A stretch of 15,601 bases of DNA from the NCBI GenBank assembly GCA_030146405.1, contig JASLBS010000280.1:1-15601 (forward strand), read 5' to 3'. A model generated the notes under the pieces. It worked only from the letters and a program-made list of their open reading frames with translations, was not told where the DNA came from and made no database searches. The DNA is from Arthrobacter sp. Its GTDB lineage: Bacteria; Actinomycetota; Actinomycetes; Actinomycetales; Micrococcaceae. The position numbers and the translations under genes were made by a program. Shown here piece by piece: positions 6,470-13,092 of the stretch. The number at the start of each line of letters is the position of its first letter. The first letter of the stretch is position 1.

Positions 6470-7246
6470 ATGGCGACAACTGTGCTGATCACCGGTGCCA
6501 CCTCGGGAATAGGTGCCGAGTTCGCCCGGCAGTTCGCGGCACGCCGCTGCGACCTGGTGCTGGTGGCACGCTCGACGGGTCCTCTCGAGGCTGCTGCGGG
6601 GGAGCTACGGCGAACACACGGGGTGCAGGTGGAGACGCTCTCTGCGGACCTGCTCGACGACGACGGCCGCGAGCGCGTCCTGGCACGTATCCGCGCCGAC
6701 GGAGAGCCGGGGTCAGGACACGCGGTGGTGGACGTCCTGGTGAACAACGCCGGCTACGGGCTCGTGAAGCCGTTCGCCGACAATACGCTCGAGGACGAAG
6801 TGAGCCATCTGCGGATCCACGTGGAGGTTCCACTCGCCCTGGCGCACGCCGCCCTCGAGGTCATGCGACGGCAACGATCGGGCACGATCATCAACGTGGC
6901 CAGCGTGGCCGGGTTCGTCCCGCGGGGCACCTATGGTGCGGCCAAGGCGGCGATGATCAGTTTCAGCCGCTGGGCCAACGTCACCTATGCGGGCGACGGC
7001 GTCCGCGTCACCGCGCTGTGTCCCGGCTTCGTCCGTACGGAGTTCCACCAGCGGATGGGTGTGGACACGTCGGGTGTTCCGCGTCCGCTCTGGCTGCAGC
7101 CCGACTTCGTGGTGCGGGAGGCGCTACGGGACACCGCAGCGGGAAAGGCCGTCTCGGTGCCGGGGCTCCGGTACAGGGCGCTGGTCGCCACAGCCCGCGT
7201 GCTGCCGGCATCGCTCGTCGCGCGACTGGCGAGCATGGGCCGCTGA
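6470..7246 (+). CDS. Short-chain dehydrogenase/reductase, classical DltE/YqjQ-like
   Basis: A 258-residue SDR that binds NAD(P) through TGATSGIG (8-15) and NNAG (92-95), with catalytic S145, Y155 and K159 (YGAAK). The basic residues just after the second strand (VARS) hint at NADP(H). At the position usually holding the structural/catalytic Asn of the SDR tetrad the sequence reads RIHVEV, so a His (117) may replace it. The ATG at 6470 is chosen because GGAGGGAGAGGG lies just upstream and the fold begins immediately; the open frame back to 6377 has neither. It diverges from fdhA, and its stop lies 8 nt from the stop of the next, opposing gene. The substrate is unknown. A partner role in aldehyde metabolism is possible only by adjacency. 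Confidence 0.9.
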   Translation: MATTVLITGATSGIGAEFARQFAARRCDLVLVARSTGPLEAAAGELRRTHGVQVETLSADLLDDDGRERVLARIRADGEPGSGHAVVDVLVNNAGYGLVKPFADNTLEDEVSHLRIHVEVPLALAHAALEVMRRQRSGTIINVASVAGFVPRGTYGAAKAAMISFSRWANVTYAGDGVRVTALCPGFVRTEFHQRMGVDTSGVPRPLWLQPDFVVREALRDTAAGKAVSVPGLRYRALVATARVLPASLVARLASMGR

Positions 7247-7259
7247 CCGGGGCGTCAGC
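7242..7259. terminator. Small hairpin over two converging stop codons
   Basis: GCTGAC (7242-7247) pairs with GTCAGC (7254-7259) around a 6-nt loop. The arms contain the TGA of the SDR and the TGA of the opposing gene. Six base pairs and no T-tract make it weak, so the two transcripts probably overlap. Confidence 0.25.
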
Positions 7260-7686
7260 CCTTCGCCCCACCGCTGTCCCAGGTGTCCGGTTCGGTGGCG
7301 GCATCCTCCGGCCGCCGGTTCTCCTCGGGGTCCTCCGGCGTGCCCGTGCCGTTGAACGCCGCGGGCACGGTGCCGGCAGCGGAGGTGTGCTGCTCGTCGC
7401 GGATGGTGGCGGCGGGCTGGCCGGCGGATCCGGCGGACGGGTCGAGGATGTCATCCCGGCGGTCAGGAGCGGGGGAGCCGTCGTCGGTGGAGCCGGACGT
7501 CGATCCGCTCGCGTCGTGGCCTGCGGGCGCGCCGGCCTCCGAGGGCGTCGTCGCCGATCCGTCGGTTGCCTGCTCCGCGACGTCCGACTCCTTCTCCAGG
7601 GGTGGGACGGGCGAAGCGGGGCCGAGGGGGTGATCCGCCGGCAGGGCCGCGCCGTCCGGGTTGCCCGCGCTGCTCGAGTCCGTCAT
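7255..7686 (-). CDS. Hypothetical acidic, disordered protein
   Basis: No family recognised. The 143-residue product is nearly free of hydrophobic clusters and very rich in Ser, Gly, Pro, Ala, Asp and Glu, with no signal peptide, membrane segment or cysteine, so it is probably an intrinsically disordered cytosolic protein. I accept it as a gene because AAGGAG sits 4 nt before the ATG at 7686 and the frame stays open to a stop that fits the convergent SDR. The frame extends upstream to 7797 but without a ribosome site. It faces away from the small DUF1508 gene across a 173-bp region. Short, low-complexity reading frames are easy to overcall in high-GC DNA, so expression should not be assumed. 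Confidence 0.65.
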   Translation of the reverse strand: MTDSSSAGNPDGAALPADHPLGPASPVPPLEKESDVAEQATDGSATTPSEAGAPAGHDASGSTSGSTDDGSPAPDRRDDILDPSAGSAGQPAATIRDEQHTSAAGTVPAAFNGTGTPEDPEENRRPEDAATEPDTWDSGGAKG

Positions 7687-7800
7687 GGTGCTCCTTCTGG
7701 TCGGTGTGCCTCCTGGTTCCCGCAGGGAGGCTTGCCGCACCTCGACCCGCCTGTCCAGCCCCGATGAGGACCGGGAGGGACGCTGGGGACGGTGCATTTC

Positions 7801-7845
7801 GGTAAGTATGCTTATCGTAAGGGCCCCAACGAAGATGCCCCTTAC
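7801..7845. promoter_or_regulatory. Dyad repeats between the disordered-protein and DUF1508 genes
   Basis: A near-perfect dyad (7801-7816, GGTAAG/CTTATC arms around TATG, one mismatch) is followed directly by a 7-bp perfect stem (GTAAGGG at 7817-7823 with CCCTTAC at 7839-7845) that ends just before the AGGAGG of the DUF1508 gene. The repeated GTAAG/CTTAC core suggests an operator for the divergent pair. The remainder of 7687-7859 shows only a possible TATGCT -10 box (7807-7812) inside the dyad. Confidence 0.4.
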
Positions 7846-7859
7846 AAGGAGGTACGACG

Positions 7860-8123
7860 ATGGCAGGATACTTCAAACTGGTCGACGCGCACGACGACGG
7901 ATTCCGGGTGAAGCTGACCGCCCCCGATGGCACGCTCGTGGCAGTCTCCACCTTCTATGCCACGAAGAAGGAGGCGATCGCCGGAATCGAACTCATCCGG
8001 GAGATCGCCGGAACCGGACCCGTCATGGACCACAGCCGAACCGAGTCCCCGCAGCAGGACGAGCTCCTGTTCGGTCTGCAGGACGCTCCCGAGCGGGACG
8101 CAGCGCTGGCCCGCGACACCTGA
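7860..8123 (+). CDS. Small DUF1508 (YegP-like) protein
   Basis: An 87-residue cytosolic protein. The N-terminal 50 or so residues fit one DUF1508 repeat: an aromatic start (GYFKLVDAHDDGFRVKL), a central strand with a PDGTLVAVS turn and a YATKKEAIAGIELI helix. YegP-type proteins often carry two copies in tandem; here only one is present, followed by a charged, probably disordered tail of about 30 residues. The molecular function of the family is not established. The start is firm: AGGAGG lies 7 nt before the ATG. The gene lies 112 bp upstream of aconitase in the same direction, but aconitase seems to have its own promoter in the gap, so this is probably a separate transcript with possible read-through. 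Confidence 0.88.
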   Translation: MAGYFKLVDAHDDGFRVKLTAPDGTLVAVSTFYATKKEAIAGIELIREIAGTGPVMDHSRTESPQQDELLFGLQDAPERDAALARDT

Positions 8124-8161
8124 GCCGTACTGGAGGGGAGACGCCCCGGCGACACGGTGTA

Positions 8162-8177
8162 CCACTGTATACAGTGG
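8162..8177. promoter_or_regulatory. Perfect 16-bp palindrome, candidate operator over the acn -35
   Basis: CCACTGTATACAGTGG is a perfect palindrome centred on 8169/8170. Its core TGTATACA fits the GT-n-AC pattern of operators used by the FadR branch of GntR regulators, and a GntR/FCD gene follows aconitase. It overlaps the likely -35 box, a position suited to repression. It does not resemble the CAGnAC...GTnCTG site of corynebacterial AcnR. Confidence 0.65.
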
Positions 8178-8197
8178 CGCCGGGTGTGGAATAGGAT
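8168..8197 (+). promoter_or_regulatory. Candidate acn promoter
   Basis: TATACA (8168-8173) and TAGGAT (8192-8197) are 18 nt apart, each matching four of six consensus bases. The predicted start is near 8204, leaving a short leader of about 32 nt with AAGGGAG before the aconitase ATG. Confidence 0.4.
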
Positions 8198-8211
8198 GGG
8201 ACCATTCCACA
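8185..8211. promoter_or_regulatory. Second dyad over the acn -10 and start site
   Basis: TGTGGAAT (8185-8192) and ATTCCACA (8204-8211) are perfect 8-bp inverted arms with an 11-nt spacer, bracketing the -10 box and the predicted transcription start. This looks like a second regulator site, different in sequence from the palindrome 8 bp upstream. The binding protein is unknown. Confidence 0.5.
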
Positions 8212-8235
8212 ACCTCTCTGAAGGGAGCCAACGTC

Positions 8236-11079
8236 ATGACGACCGCGGACTCATTCGGCGCGAAGGGCGTACTCGACGTCGCCGGTGCCGAATATGAAAT
8301 TTTCAGGCTCAGCGCGGTCGAGGGCGCCGAGAACCTCCCGTTCAGTCTCAAGGTCCTGCTGGAGAATCTGCTCCGCACCGAAGACGGTGCGAACATCACG
8401 GCGGACCACGTCCGGGCCCTGGCCCAGTGGGATGCCGCGGCGGAGCCCAGCACGGAGATCCAGTTCACCCCGGCCCGTGTGATCATGCAGGACTTCACCG
8501 GTGTTCCCTGCGTAGTGGACCTGGCCACCATGCGCGAGGCGGTCGCTGATCTCGGGGGAGACCCCGAGCGCGTCAACCCGCTGGCACCCGCGGAGATGGT
8601 GATCGACCACTCCGTGCAGATCGACGCCTTCGGTAACGCCGGGGCTCTCGAGCGCAACATGGAGATCGAGTACCAGCGCAACGGGGAGCGCTACCAGTTC
8701 CTCCGCTGGGGCCAGACCGCCTTCGACGATTTCAAGGTGGTTCCGCCGGGCATGGGCATCGTGCACCAGGTCAACCTGGAGTACCTCGCCCGCACCGTCA
8801 TGACCCGTGAGGTCGACGGCGTCCTGCGCGCCTACCCCGATACCTGCGTGGGCACCGACTCGCACACCACCATGGTCAACGGCCTGGGTGTCCTCGGCTG
8901 GGGCGTCGGTGGCATCGAGGCCGAGGCCGCGATGCTCGGACAGCCCGTGTCCATGCTCATCCCGCGCGTGGTGGGCTTCAAGCTCACCGGTGAGATCCCC
9001 GCCGGCGCCACCGCGACCGATGTGGTCCTCACCATCACCCAGATGCTGCGCAAGCACGGCGTGGTGGGCAAGTTCGTGGAGTTCTACGGGGAGGGTGTGG
9101 CCTCCGTGCCGCTCGCCAACCGTGCCACGATCGGCAACATGAGCCCCGAGTTCGGCTCCACCGCCGCGATGTTCCCCATCGACGACGTCACCCTCGACTA
9201 CCTGCGCCTCACGGGCCGTCCCGCCGAGAACGTGGCGCTCGTCGAGACCTACGCGAAGGAACAGGGCCTCTGGCACGACCCGTCGCGTGAGATCCGCTTC
9301 TCCGAGTACCTCGAGCTGGACCTCTCCACCGTGGTGTCCTCGATCGCCGGGCCCAAGCGCCCGCAGGACCGCGTGGAACTGAGCAAGGCCAAGAGCCAGT
9401 TCCGCGAGGACCTGCGCAACTACTCGGACGACCCGGACCTGCACTTCGCGCCGGGTGGCACCGTGGACGAGTCCTCCCAGGAGAGCTTCCCGGCCTCCGA
9501 CTCGCCGAGCTTCACCCCGGGGACGACGTCGACGGTCACGGACGAGAACTCCGAGCCGCGCGAGACGGTCAGCGACGGAACGCCCGCGCGCACGCGTCCG
9601 TCCAAGAAGGTCAGCGTGGACATGGGCGACGGCCGGACGTTCGAGCTGGACCACGGCGCCGTGAGCATCGCCTCGATCACGTCCTGCACCAACACGTCCA
9701 ACCCCTCCGTGATGCTCGCCGCCGCCGTGCTGGCACGCAACGCGGTCGAGAAGGGCCTCGTCTCGAAGCCGTGGGTCAAGACCTCCGTGGCCCCGGGGTC
9801 CAAGGTGGTCACCGACTACTACGAGAAGTCCGGCCTGATTCCGTACCTGGAGAAGCTCGGCTTCTTCACGGTGGGCTACGGCTGCGCCACCTGCATCGGC
9901 AACTCGGGTCCGCTCGAGGACGAGATCTCGCAGGCCATCCAGGACAACGACCTCGCGGTCACCGCCGTCCTGTCCGGTAACCGCAACTTCGAGGGCCGGA
10001 TCAACCCGGACGTGAAGATGAACTACCTGGCGTCACCGCCACTGGTGGTCGCCTACGCCCTGGCCGGCACCATGGACTTCGACTTCGACACCGAGCCCCT
10101 CGGCCAGGACGAAGCCGGCAAGGACATCTTCCTGGCGGACATCTGGCCCAACCCGGTCGAGGTCCAGCAGGTCATCGACTCGTCGATCGACGAGGAGATG
10201 TTCACGTCGAGCTACGCCACCATCTTCGAGGGCGACGACCGCTGGAAGTCCCTGCCCACGCCCGACGGCGCCACCTTCGCCTGGGATCCCGAGTCCACGT
10301 ACGTGCGGAAACCCCCGTACTTCGAGGGCATGCAGCGCGAGACGAGCCCGGTGGAGAACATCGACGGCGCGCGGGTGCTGCTGAAGCTCGGCGACTCGGT
10401 CACCACCGACCACATCTCGCCCGCGGGTTCCTTCAAGTCGGACACCCCGGCCGGGCGCTACCTCACGGAGAAGGGTGTGCAGCGCAAGGACTTCAACTCC
10501 TACGGCTCGCGCCGTGGCAACCACGAGGTCATGATCCGTGGCACGTTCGCGAACATCCGCATCAAGAACCAGCTCCTCGACGGTGTCGAGGGCGGGTACA
10601 CGAGGGACTTCTCCCAGGCCGATGCACCGCAGGCAGCCGTGTACGACGCCGCGGAGAACTACCGCGCCGCGGGCACCCCGCTGGTGGTCCTCGCGGGCAA
10701 GGAGTACGGCTCCGGTTCCTCGCGTGACTGGGCGGCCAAGGGCACGGCACTGCTGGGCGTCAAGGCCGTCGTCGCCGAGAGCTACGAGCGTATCCACCGC
10801 TCGAACCTGATCGGCATGGGTGTGCTGCCGCTGCAGTACCCCGAGGGGCAGAACGCGGAGTCGCTGGGCCTGACCGGCACCGAGACCTTCGCGGTTGCCG
10901 GTGTGACCGAGCTCAACGAGGGCCGCACGCCCCGCACGGTGCGGGTCACCGCGACCCCGGCCGACGGTGGTAGTGCCATCGAGTTCGATGCCGTGCTGCG
11001 CATCGATACGCCGGGTGAAGCGGACTACTACCGCAACGGCGGCATCCTGCAGTACGTGCTGCGCCAGCTCGCGAGCTAG
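8236..11079 (+). CDS. acn: Aconitate hydratase A (aconitase)
   Basis: A cytosolic [4Fe-4S] enzyme of the TCA cycle that interconverts citrate and isocitrate, 947 residues, within the range of actinobacterial AcnA. Cluster ligands are C484 (SITSCTNTSNP), C550 and C553 (GYGCATCIGN). Other signatures are VGTDSHTTMVNGLG (205-218), DSVTTDHISPAGS and KEYGSGSSRDWAAKG in the C-terminal swivel domain. The ATG at 8236 is chosen because AAGGGAG lies 8 nt upstream; the frame is open back to 7927 but that would overlap the DUF1508 gene. Residues about 400-457 form a disordered insertion just before the cluster domain, containing an ESFPASDSPSFTP motif that also recurs in unrelated bacterial proteins. Regulation appears to involve the two dyads at its promoter, and a long hairpin follows the stop. 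Confidence 0.98.
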   Translation: MTTADSFGAKGVLDVAGAEYEIFRLSAVEGAENLPFSLKVLLENLLRTEDGANITADHVRALAQWDAAAEPSTEIQFTPARVIMQDFTGVPCVVDLATMREAVADLGGDPERVNPLAPAEMVIDHSVQIDAFGNAGALERNMEIEYQRNGERYQFLRWGQTAFDDFKVVPPGMGIVHQVNLEYLARTVMTREVDGVLRAYPDTCVGTDSHTTMVNGLGVLGWGVGGIEAEAAMLGQPVSMLIPRVVGFKLTGEIPAGATATDVVLTITQMLRKHGVVGKFVEFYGEGVASVPLANRATIGNMSPEFGSTAAMFPIDDVTLDYLRLTGRPAENVALVETYAKEQGLWHDPSREIRFSEYLELDLSTVVSSIAGPKRPQDRVELSKAKSQFREDLRNYSDDPDLHFAPGGTVDESSQESFPASDSPSFTPGTTSTVTDENSEPRETVSDGTPARTRPSKKVSVDMGDGRTFELDHGAVSIASITSCTNTSNPSVMLAAAVLARNAVEKGLVSKPWVKTSVAPGSKVVTDYYEKSGLIPYLEKLGFFTVGYGCATCIGNSGPLEDEISQAIQDNDLAVTAVLSGNRNFEGRINPDVKMNYLASPPLVVAYALAGTMDFDFDTEPLGQDEAGKDIFLADIWPNPVEVQQVIDSSIDEEMFTSSYATIFEGDDRWKSLPTPDGATFAWDPESTYVRKPPYFEGMQRETSPVENIDGARVLLKLGDSVTTDHISPAGSFKSDTPAGRYLTEKGVQRKDFNSYGSRRGNHEVMIRGTFANIRIKNQLLDGVEGGYTRDFSQADAPQAAVYDAAENYRAAGTPLVVLAGKEYGSGSSRDWAAKGTALLGVKAVVAESYERIHRSNLIGMGVLPLQYPEGQNAESLGLTGTETFAVAGVTELNEGRTPRTVRVTATPADGGSAIEFDAVLRIDTPGEADYYRNGGILQYVLRQLAS

Positions 11080-11088
11080 CGTCCACGA

Positions 11089-11124
11089 GGTCCGGGCCGG
11101 GAGCTCCACCTCCCGGCCCGGACC
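11089..11124. terminator. Terminator hairpin after acn
   Basis: A perfect 15-bp GC-rich stem (11089-11103 with 11110-11124) with a 6-nt loop begins 10 nt past the aconitase stop. No T-tract follows. It should separate aconitase from the GntR-led operon; the remaining 76 nt to the GntR start show no clear promoter and no copy of the acn palindrome. Confidence 0.85.
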
Positions 11125-11200
11125 GTCCGCAGGGCGTCAGCCCCGCTGTCCCGTTCGACCTCATCCGTCCAGCTTCAGCCGATCCACCCGAGGGGGCGCC

Positions 11201-11866
11201 GTGGCAGAGCCCGTCGAACTGTCGGCGCGTGTGGACGGCGATACCATCTTCCGTGTCCTCCGCAGTGAGATCCTCGCCGGCGTGCACCCGCCGGGAACGG
11301 CCCTGCGGGAGGTGGTCGTCTCGGAGCGCTTCGGCGTGTCCCGGACCCCCGTGCGCGAAGCCCTCAGCAGGCTGCAGCACGAGCGCCTGCTCGAGCGTGC
11401 CGCGCGTGGGCTGCAGGTCCCGCAGATCGACCCGCAGGAGGTCATCCAGATCTACGACCTGCGCGTCATGCTCGAGGAGGAGGCCGCCGGTCAGGCTGCC
11501 CTCAACAGGGGAGCGGCGGACATCATGCGTCTCGAGGCGCTGCTCGACCGTGATCGCGCCGTCGCCGAACCCGATGACACCACCAAGGTGACCAACAACC
11601 TGGAATTCCACACCTCGCTCTGGGCCGCCGCGCGCAACCCGATCCTCATGGACCTCCTGCAGCGGCTGTCCACGCACCTGATCCACACTCCCCGGTCCAC
11701 GCTCTCCGTGGGCGACCGGTGGCAGGAGGTGCTCCTGGAGCACGAGACCCTCATCAGCGCGATCAGCGAGCGCCGGAGTGACGATGCGAGGGCGATCGCG
11801 CGCACGCACATGGAGACGGCACGCGCCCTCCGCCTCCAGCTGCTCCGCACCACCGCGGCGGACTGA
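11201..11866 (+). CDS. GntR-family transcriptional regulator, FCD (FadR-type) subfamily
   Basis: A 221-residue DNA-binding repressor/activator expected to act as a dimer. The N-terminal winged helix-turn-helix (about 12-74) carries the GntR signature REVVVSERFGVSRTPVREAL. The all-helical FCD ligand domain (about 82-215) has the histidines expected to bind metal: H137 in the NLEFH block, H181 (HETL) and H203 (THMET). The GTG at 11201 has GAGGGG about 5 nt upstream; the longer open frame upstream crosses the acn terminator and is rejected. Only 2 nt separate it from the nucleoside hydrolase, so they are cotranscribed and its ligand may be a nucleoside or a breakdown product. It also sits where AcnR (TetR family) follows acn in corynebacteria, and the acn promoter has a palindrome of the type this subfamily recognises. 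Confidence 0.93.
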   Translation: MAEPVELSARVDGDTIFRVLRSEILAGVHPPGTALREVVVSERFGVSRTPVREALSRLQHERLLERAARGLQVPQIDPQEVIQIYDLRVMLEEEAAGQAALNRGAADIMRLEALLDRDRAVAEPDDTTKVTNNLEFHTSLWAAARNPILMDLLQRLSTHLIHTPRSTLSVGDRWQEVLLEHETLISAISERRSDDARAIARTHMETARALRLQLLRTTAAD

Positions 11867-11868
11867 CC

Positions 11869-12903
11869 GTGACACCCTCCCGTCCGCGGTTCCTGCTCGA
11901 CGTCGACACCGGGATCGACGACGCCGTGGCCCTGATGTACCTGCTGGCCACACCCGGTGTCTCCCTCGAGGCGATCACCTGCACCGCCGGCAATGTCGGT
12001 GCGCGGCAGGTCGCCATCAACAATCTGGCGCTGCTCGACCTGTGCGGGCACTCCGGGGTCGAGGTGGCCATCGGCAGCGAGGTGCCGCTGGAGATACCCC
12101 TGGTCACCACGGAGGAGACGCACGGTGACCAGGGCATCGGCTATGCCGAGCTGCCGCCGCCCCGCGGGCACATCTCCTCCCGGCACGCCGTCGACGTCTG
12201 GCTCGAAGCCGTCCGCTGCCACCCCGGGCAGATCACCGGCATCGTCACCGGCCCGCTGACCAACCTCGCGCTCGCCCTCCGCGCCGAGCCGGAGCTCCCG
12301 ATGCTCCTCAGGGGCCTGGTCATCATGGGTGGCGCGTTCAACCATCCCGGTAACACGACACCCGTCGCGGAGTGGAACATCCACGTGGACCCGCACGCCG
12401 CGAAGGAGGTCTTCGCCGCCTATGAGGGGCTGCCCCACGAGAAACTGCCGATCGTATGCGCACTGGAGACCACCGAACGCATCGAGTGCACCCCCGCGCA
12501 CGTCGATGCCGTGGCGCGTGCGGCGGGCGCCGACCCCGAACTGCTCAGCCCGGAGGACCCGGAGGGTACCCGGAGCCGCAACGGGAACGCCGTCGTCGCC
12601 TGCCTGTCCGATGCCCTCCGCTTCTACATGGAGTTCCACCGTCTGTACGACCAGGGGTACATCGCCCACCTGCACGACCTCTTCGCGGCGATGGTGGCCA
12701 CGGGGGAGGCAGGTTTCCAGGAGCGGCTCGCCACCGTGGAGGTGGAAACGCAATCAGCGCTGACCTTCGGGCAGACGGTCGCGGACGGAGCCGGGATGTG
12801 GAAGCGGGCGCCCAACGCGCGGATCGTCACCTCCAATGATCCTGCAGCGGTGTTCGAGCTCATGGTGCGTCGGCTCTCGGGCCTGGCGAGGATGCACGGC
12901 TGA
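11869..12903 (+). CDS. Nucleoside hydrolase (IUNH superfamily)
   Basis: A cytosolic enzyme that would cleave the N-glycosidic bond of a nucleoside to base and ribose. It is 344 residues, slightly longer than the usual 310-340. The calcium-binding N-terminal motif DVDTGIDDAV (11-20; D11, D13, D17, D18) is intact, the N-x3-D pair (N170, D174 in EWNIHVDP) is present, and a late HD (H269-D270 in AHLHDLFA) fits the final metal/active-site pair. GTG start, 2 nt after the regulator stop, with only a weak GGCGG ahead, suggests coupled translation. Downstream ECF transporter genes imply that the substrate, or its vitamin-like base, is imported. Purine/pyrimidine salvage is the default; QueK-like queuosine hydrolysis, described beside ECF transporters in clostridia, is an alternative. 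Specificity cannot be read from sequence. Confidence 0.9.
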   Translation: MTPSRPRFLLDVDTGIDDAVALMYLLATPGVSLEAITCTAGNVGARQVAINNLALLDLCGHSGVEVAIGSEVPLEIPLVTTEETHGDQGIGYAELPPPRGHISSRHAVDVWLEAVRCHPGQITGIVTGPLTNLALALRAEPELPMLLRGLVIMGGAFNHPGNTTPVAEWNIHVDPHAAKEVFAAYEGLPHEKLPIVCALETTERIECTPAHVDAVARAAGADPELLSPEDPEGTRSRNGNAVVACLSDALRFYMEFHRLYDQGYIAHLHDLFAAMVATGEAGFQERLATVEVETQSALTFGQTVADGAGMWKRAPNARIVTSNDPAAVFELMVRRLSGLARMHG

Positions 12904-12967
12904 AGGTGGACCGGCTGAAGGTGGACGGGTAATGCTGCACGGCTGAAGGTGCACGGCTGATGCTGCC
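12897..12967. repeat. Degenerate short tandem repeat over the hydrolase stop
   Basis: A 15-nt unit, CGGCTGAAGGTGGAC, occurs at 12897 and 12912 and recurs imperfectly at about 12940 and 12954. The first copy contains the TGA stop of the hydrolase (12901-12903). This looks like slippage-type duplication at the gene end; no function is evident. Confidence 0.75.
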
Positions 12968-12982
12968 CCTGCGGATCCGCCC

Positions 12983-13011
12983 CTGGCGGAGGCGGGCGCC
13001 CCCGCTACACT
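12983..13011 (+). promoter_or_regulatory. Candidate promoter of the ECF transporter genes
   Basis: CTGGCG (12983-12988) and TACACT (13006-13011) are 17 nt apart, preceded by a 10-bp palindrome (12971-12980). The -10 box is good for an actinobacterium but the -35 is weak. If real, the transporter could be expressed apart from the regulator and hydrolase across the 189-bp gap, in which I saw no recognised riboswitch. Confidence 0.3.
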
Positions 13012-13092
13012 GGGATCTGCCCGCACTGCTGCGTGGCCGGCGCCGAGGTGACATGAGGTGCATCCCACCCTTCATCGCATCCAAGGATCATC

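Noticed and set aside
5443..6747. A 434-codon minus-strand frame over fdhA and the SDR start
   Set aside because: It is an alternative frame of fdhA with Arg/Pro/Gly-rich nonsense composition and crosses a divergent promoter region.
6223..7767. A 514-codon plus-strand frame over the second SDR
   Set aside because: It is out of frame with the clear SDR motifs and Arg/Gly-rich throughout.
7927..8235. A 103-residue N-terminal extension of aconitase in the open frame
   Set aside because: It overlaps the DUF1508 gene and the acn promoter; aconitase similarity begins at the ATG at 8236, which has a good ribosome site.
8124..8235. A corynebacterial AcnR operator upstream of acn
   Set aside because: No CAGnAC...GTnCTG-type sequence is present; the palindromes found are different.
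8251..9654. A 467-codon open frame antisense to aconitase (and a 358-codon one at 10033-11109)
   Set aside because: These mirror the strong third-position GC bias of acn. The translations are His/Gly/Val-rich with no recognisable domain.
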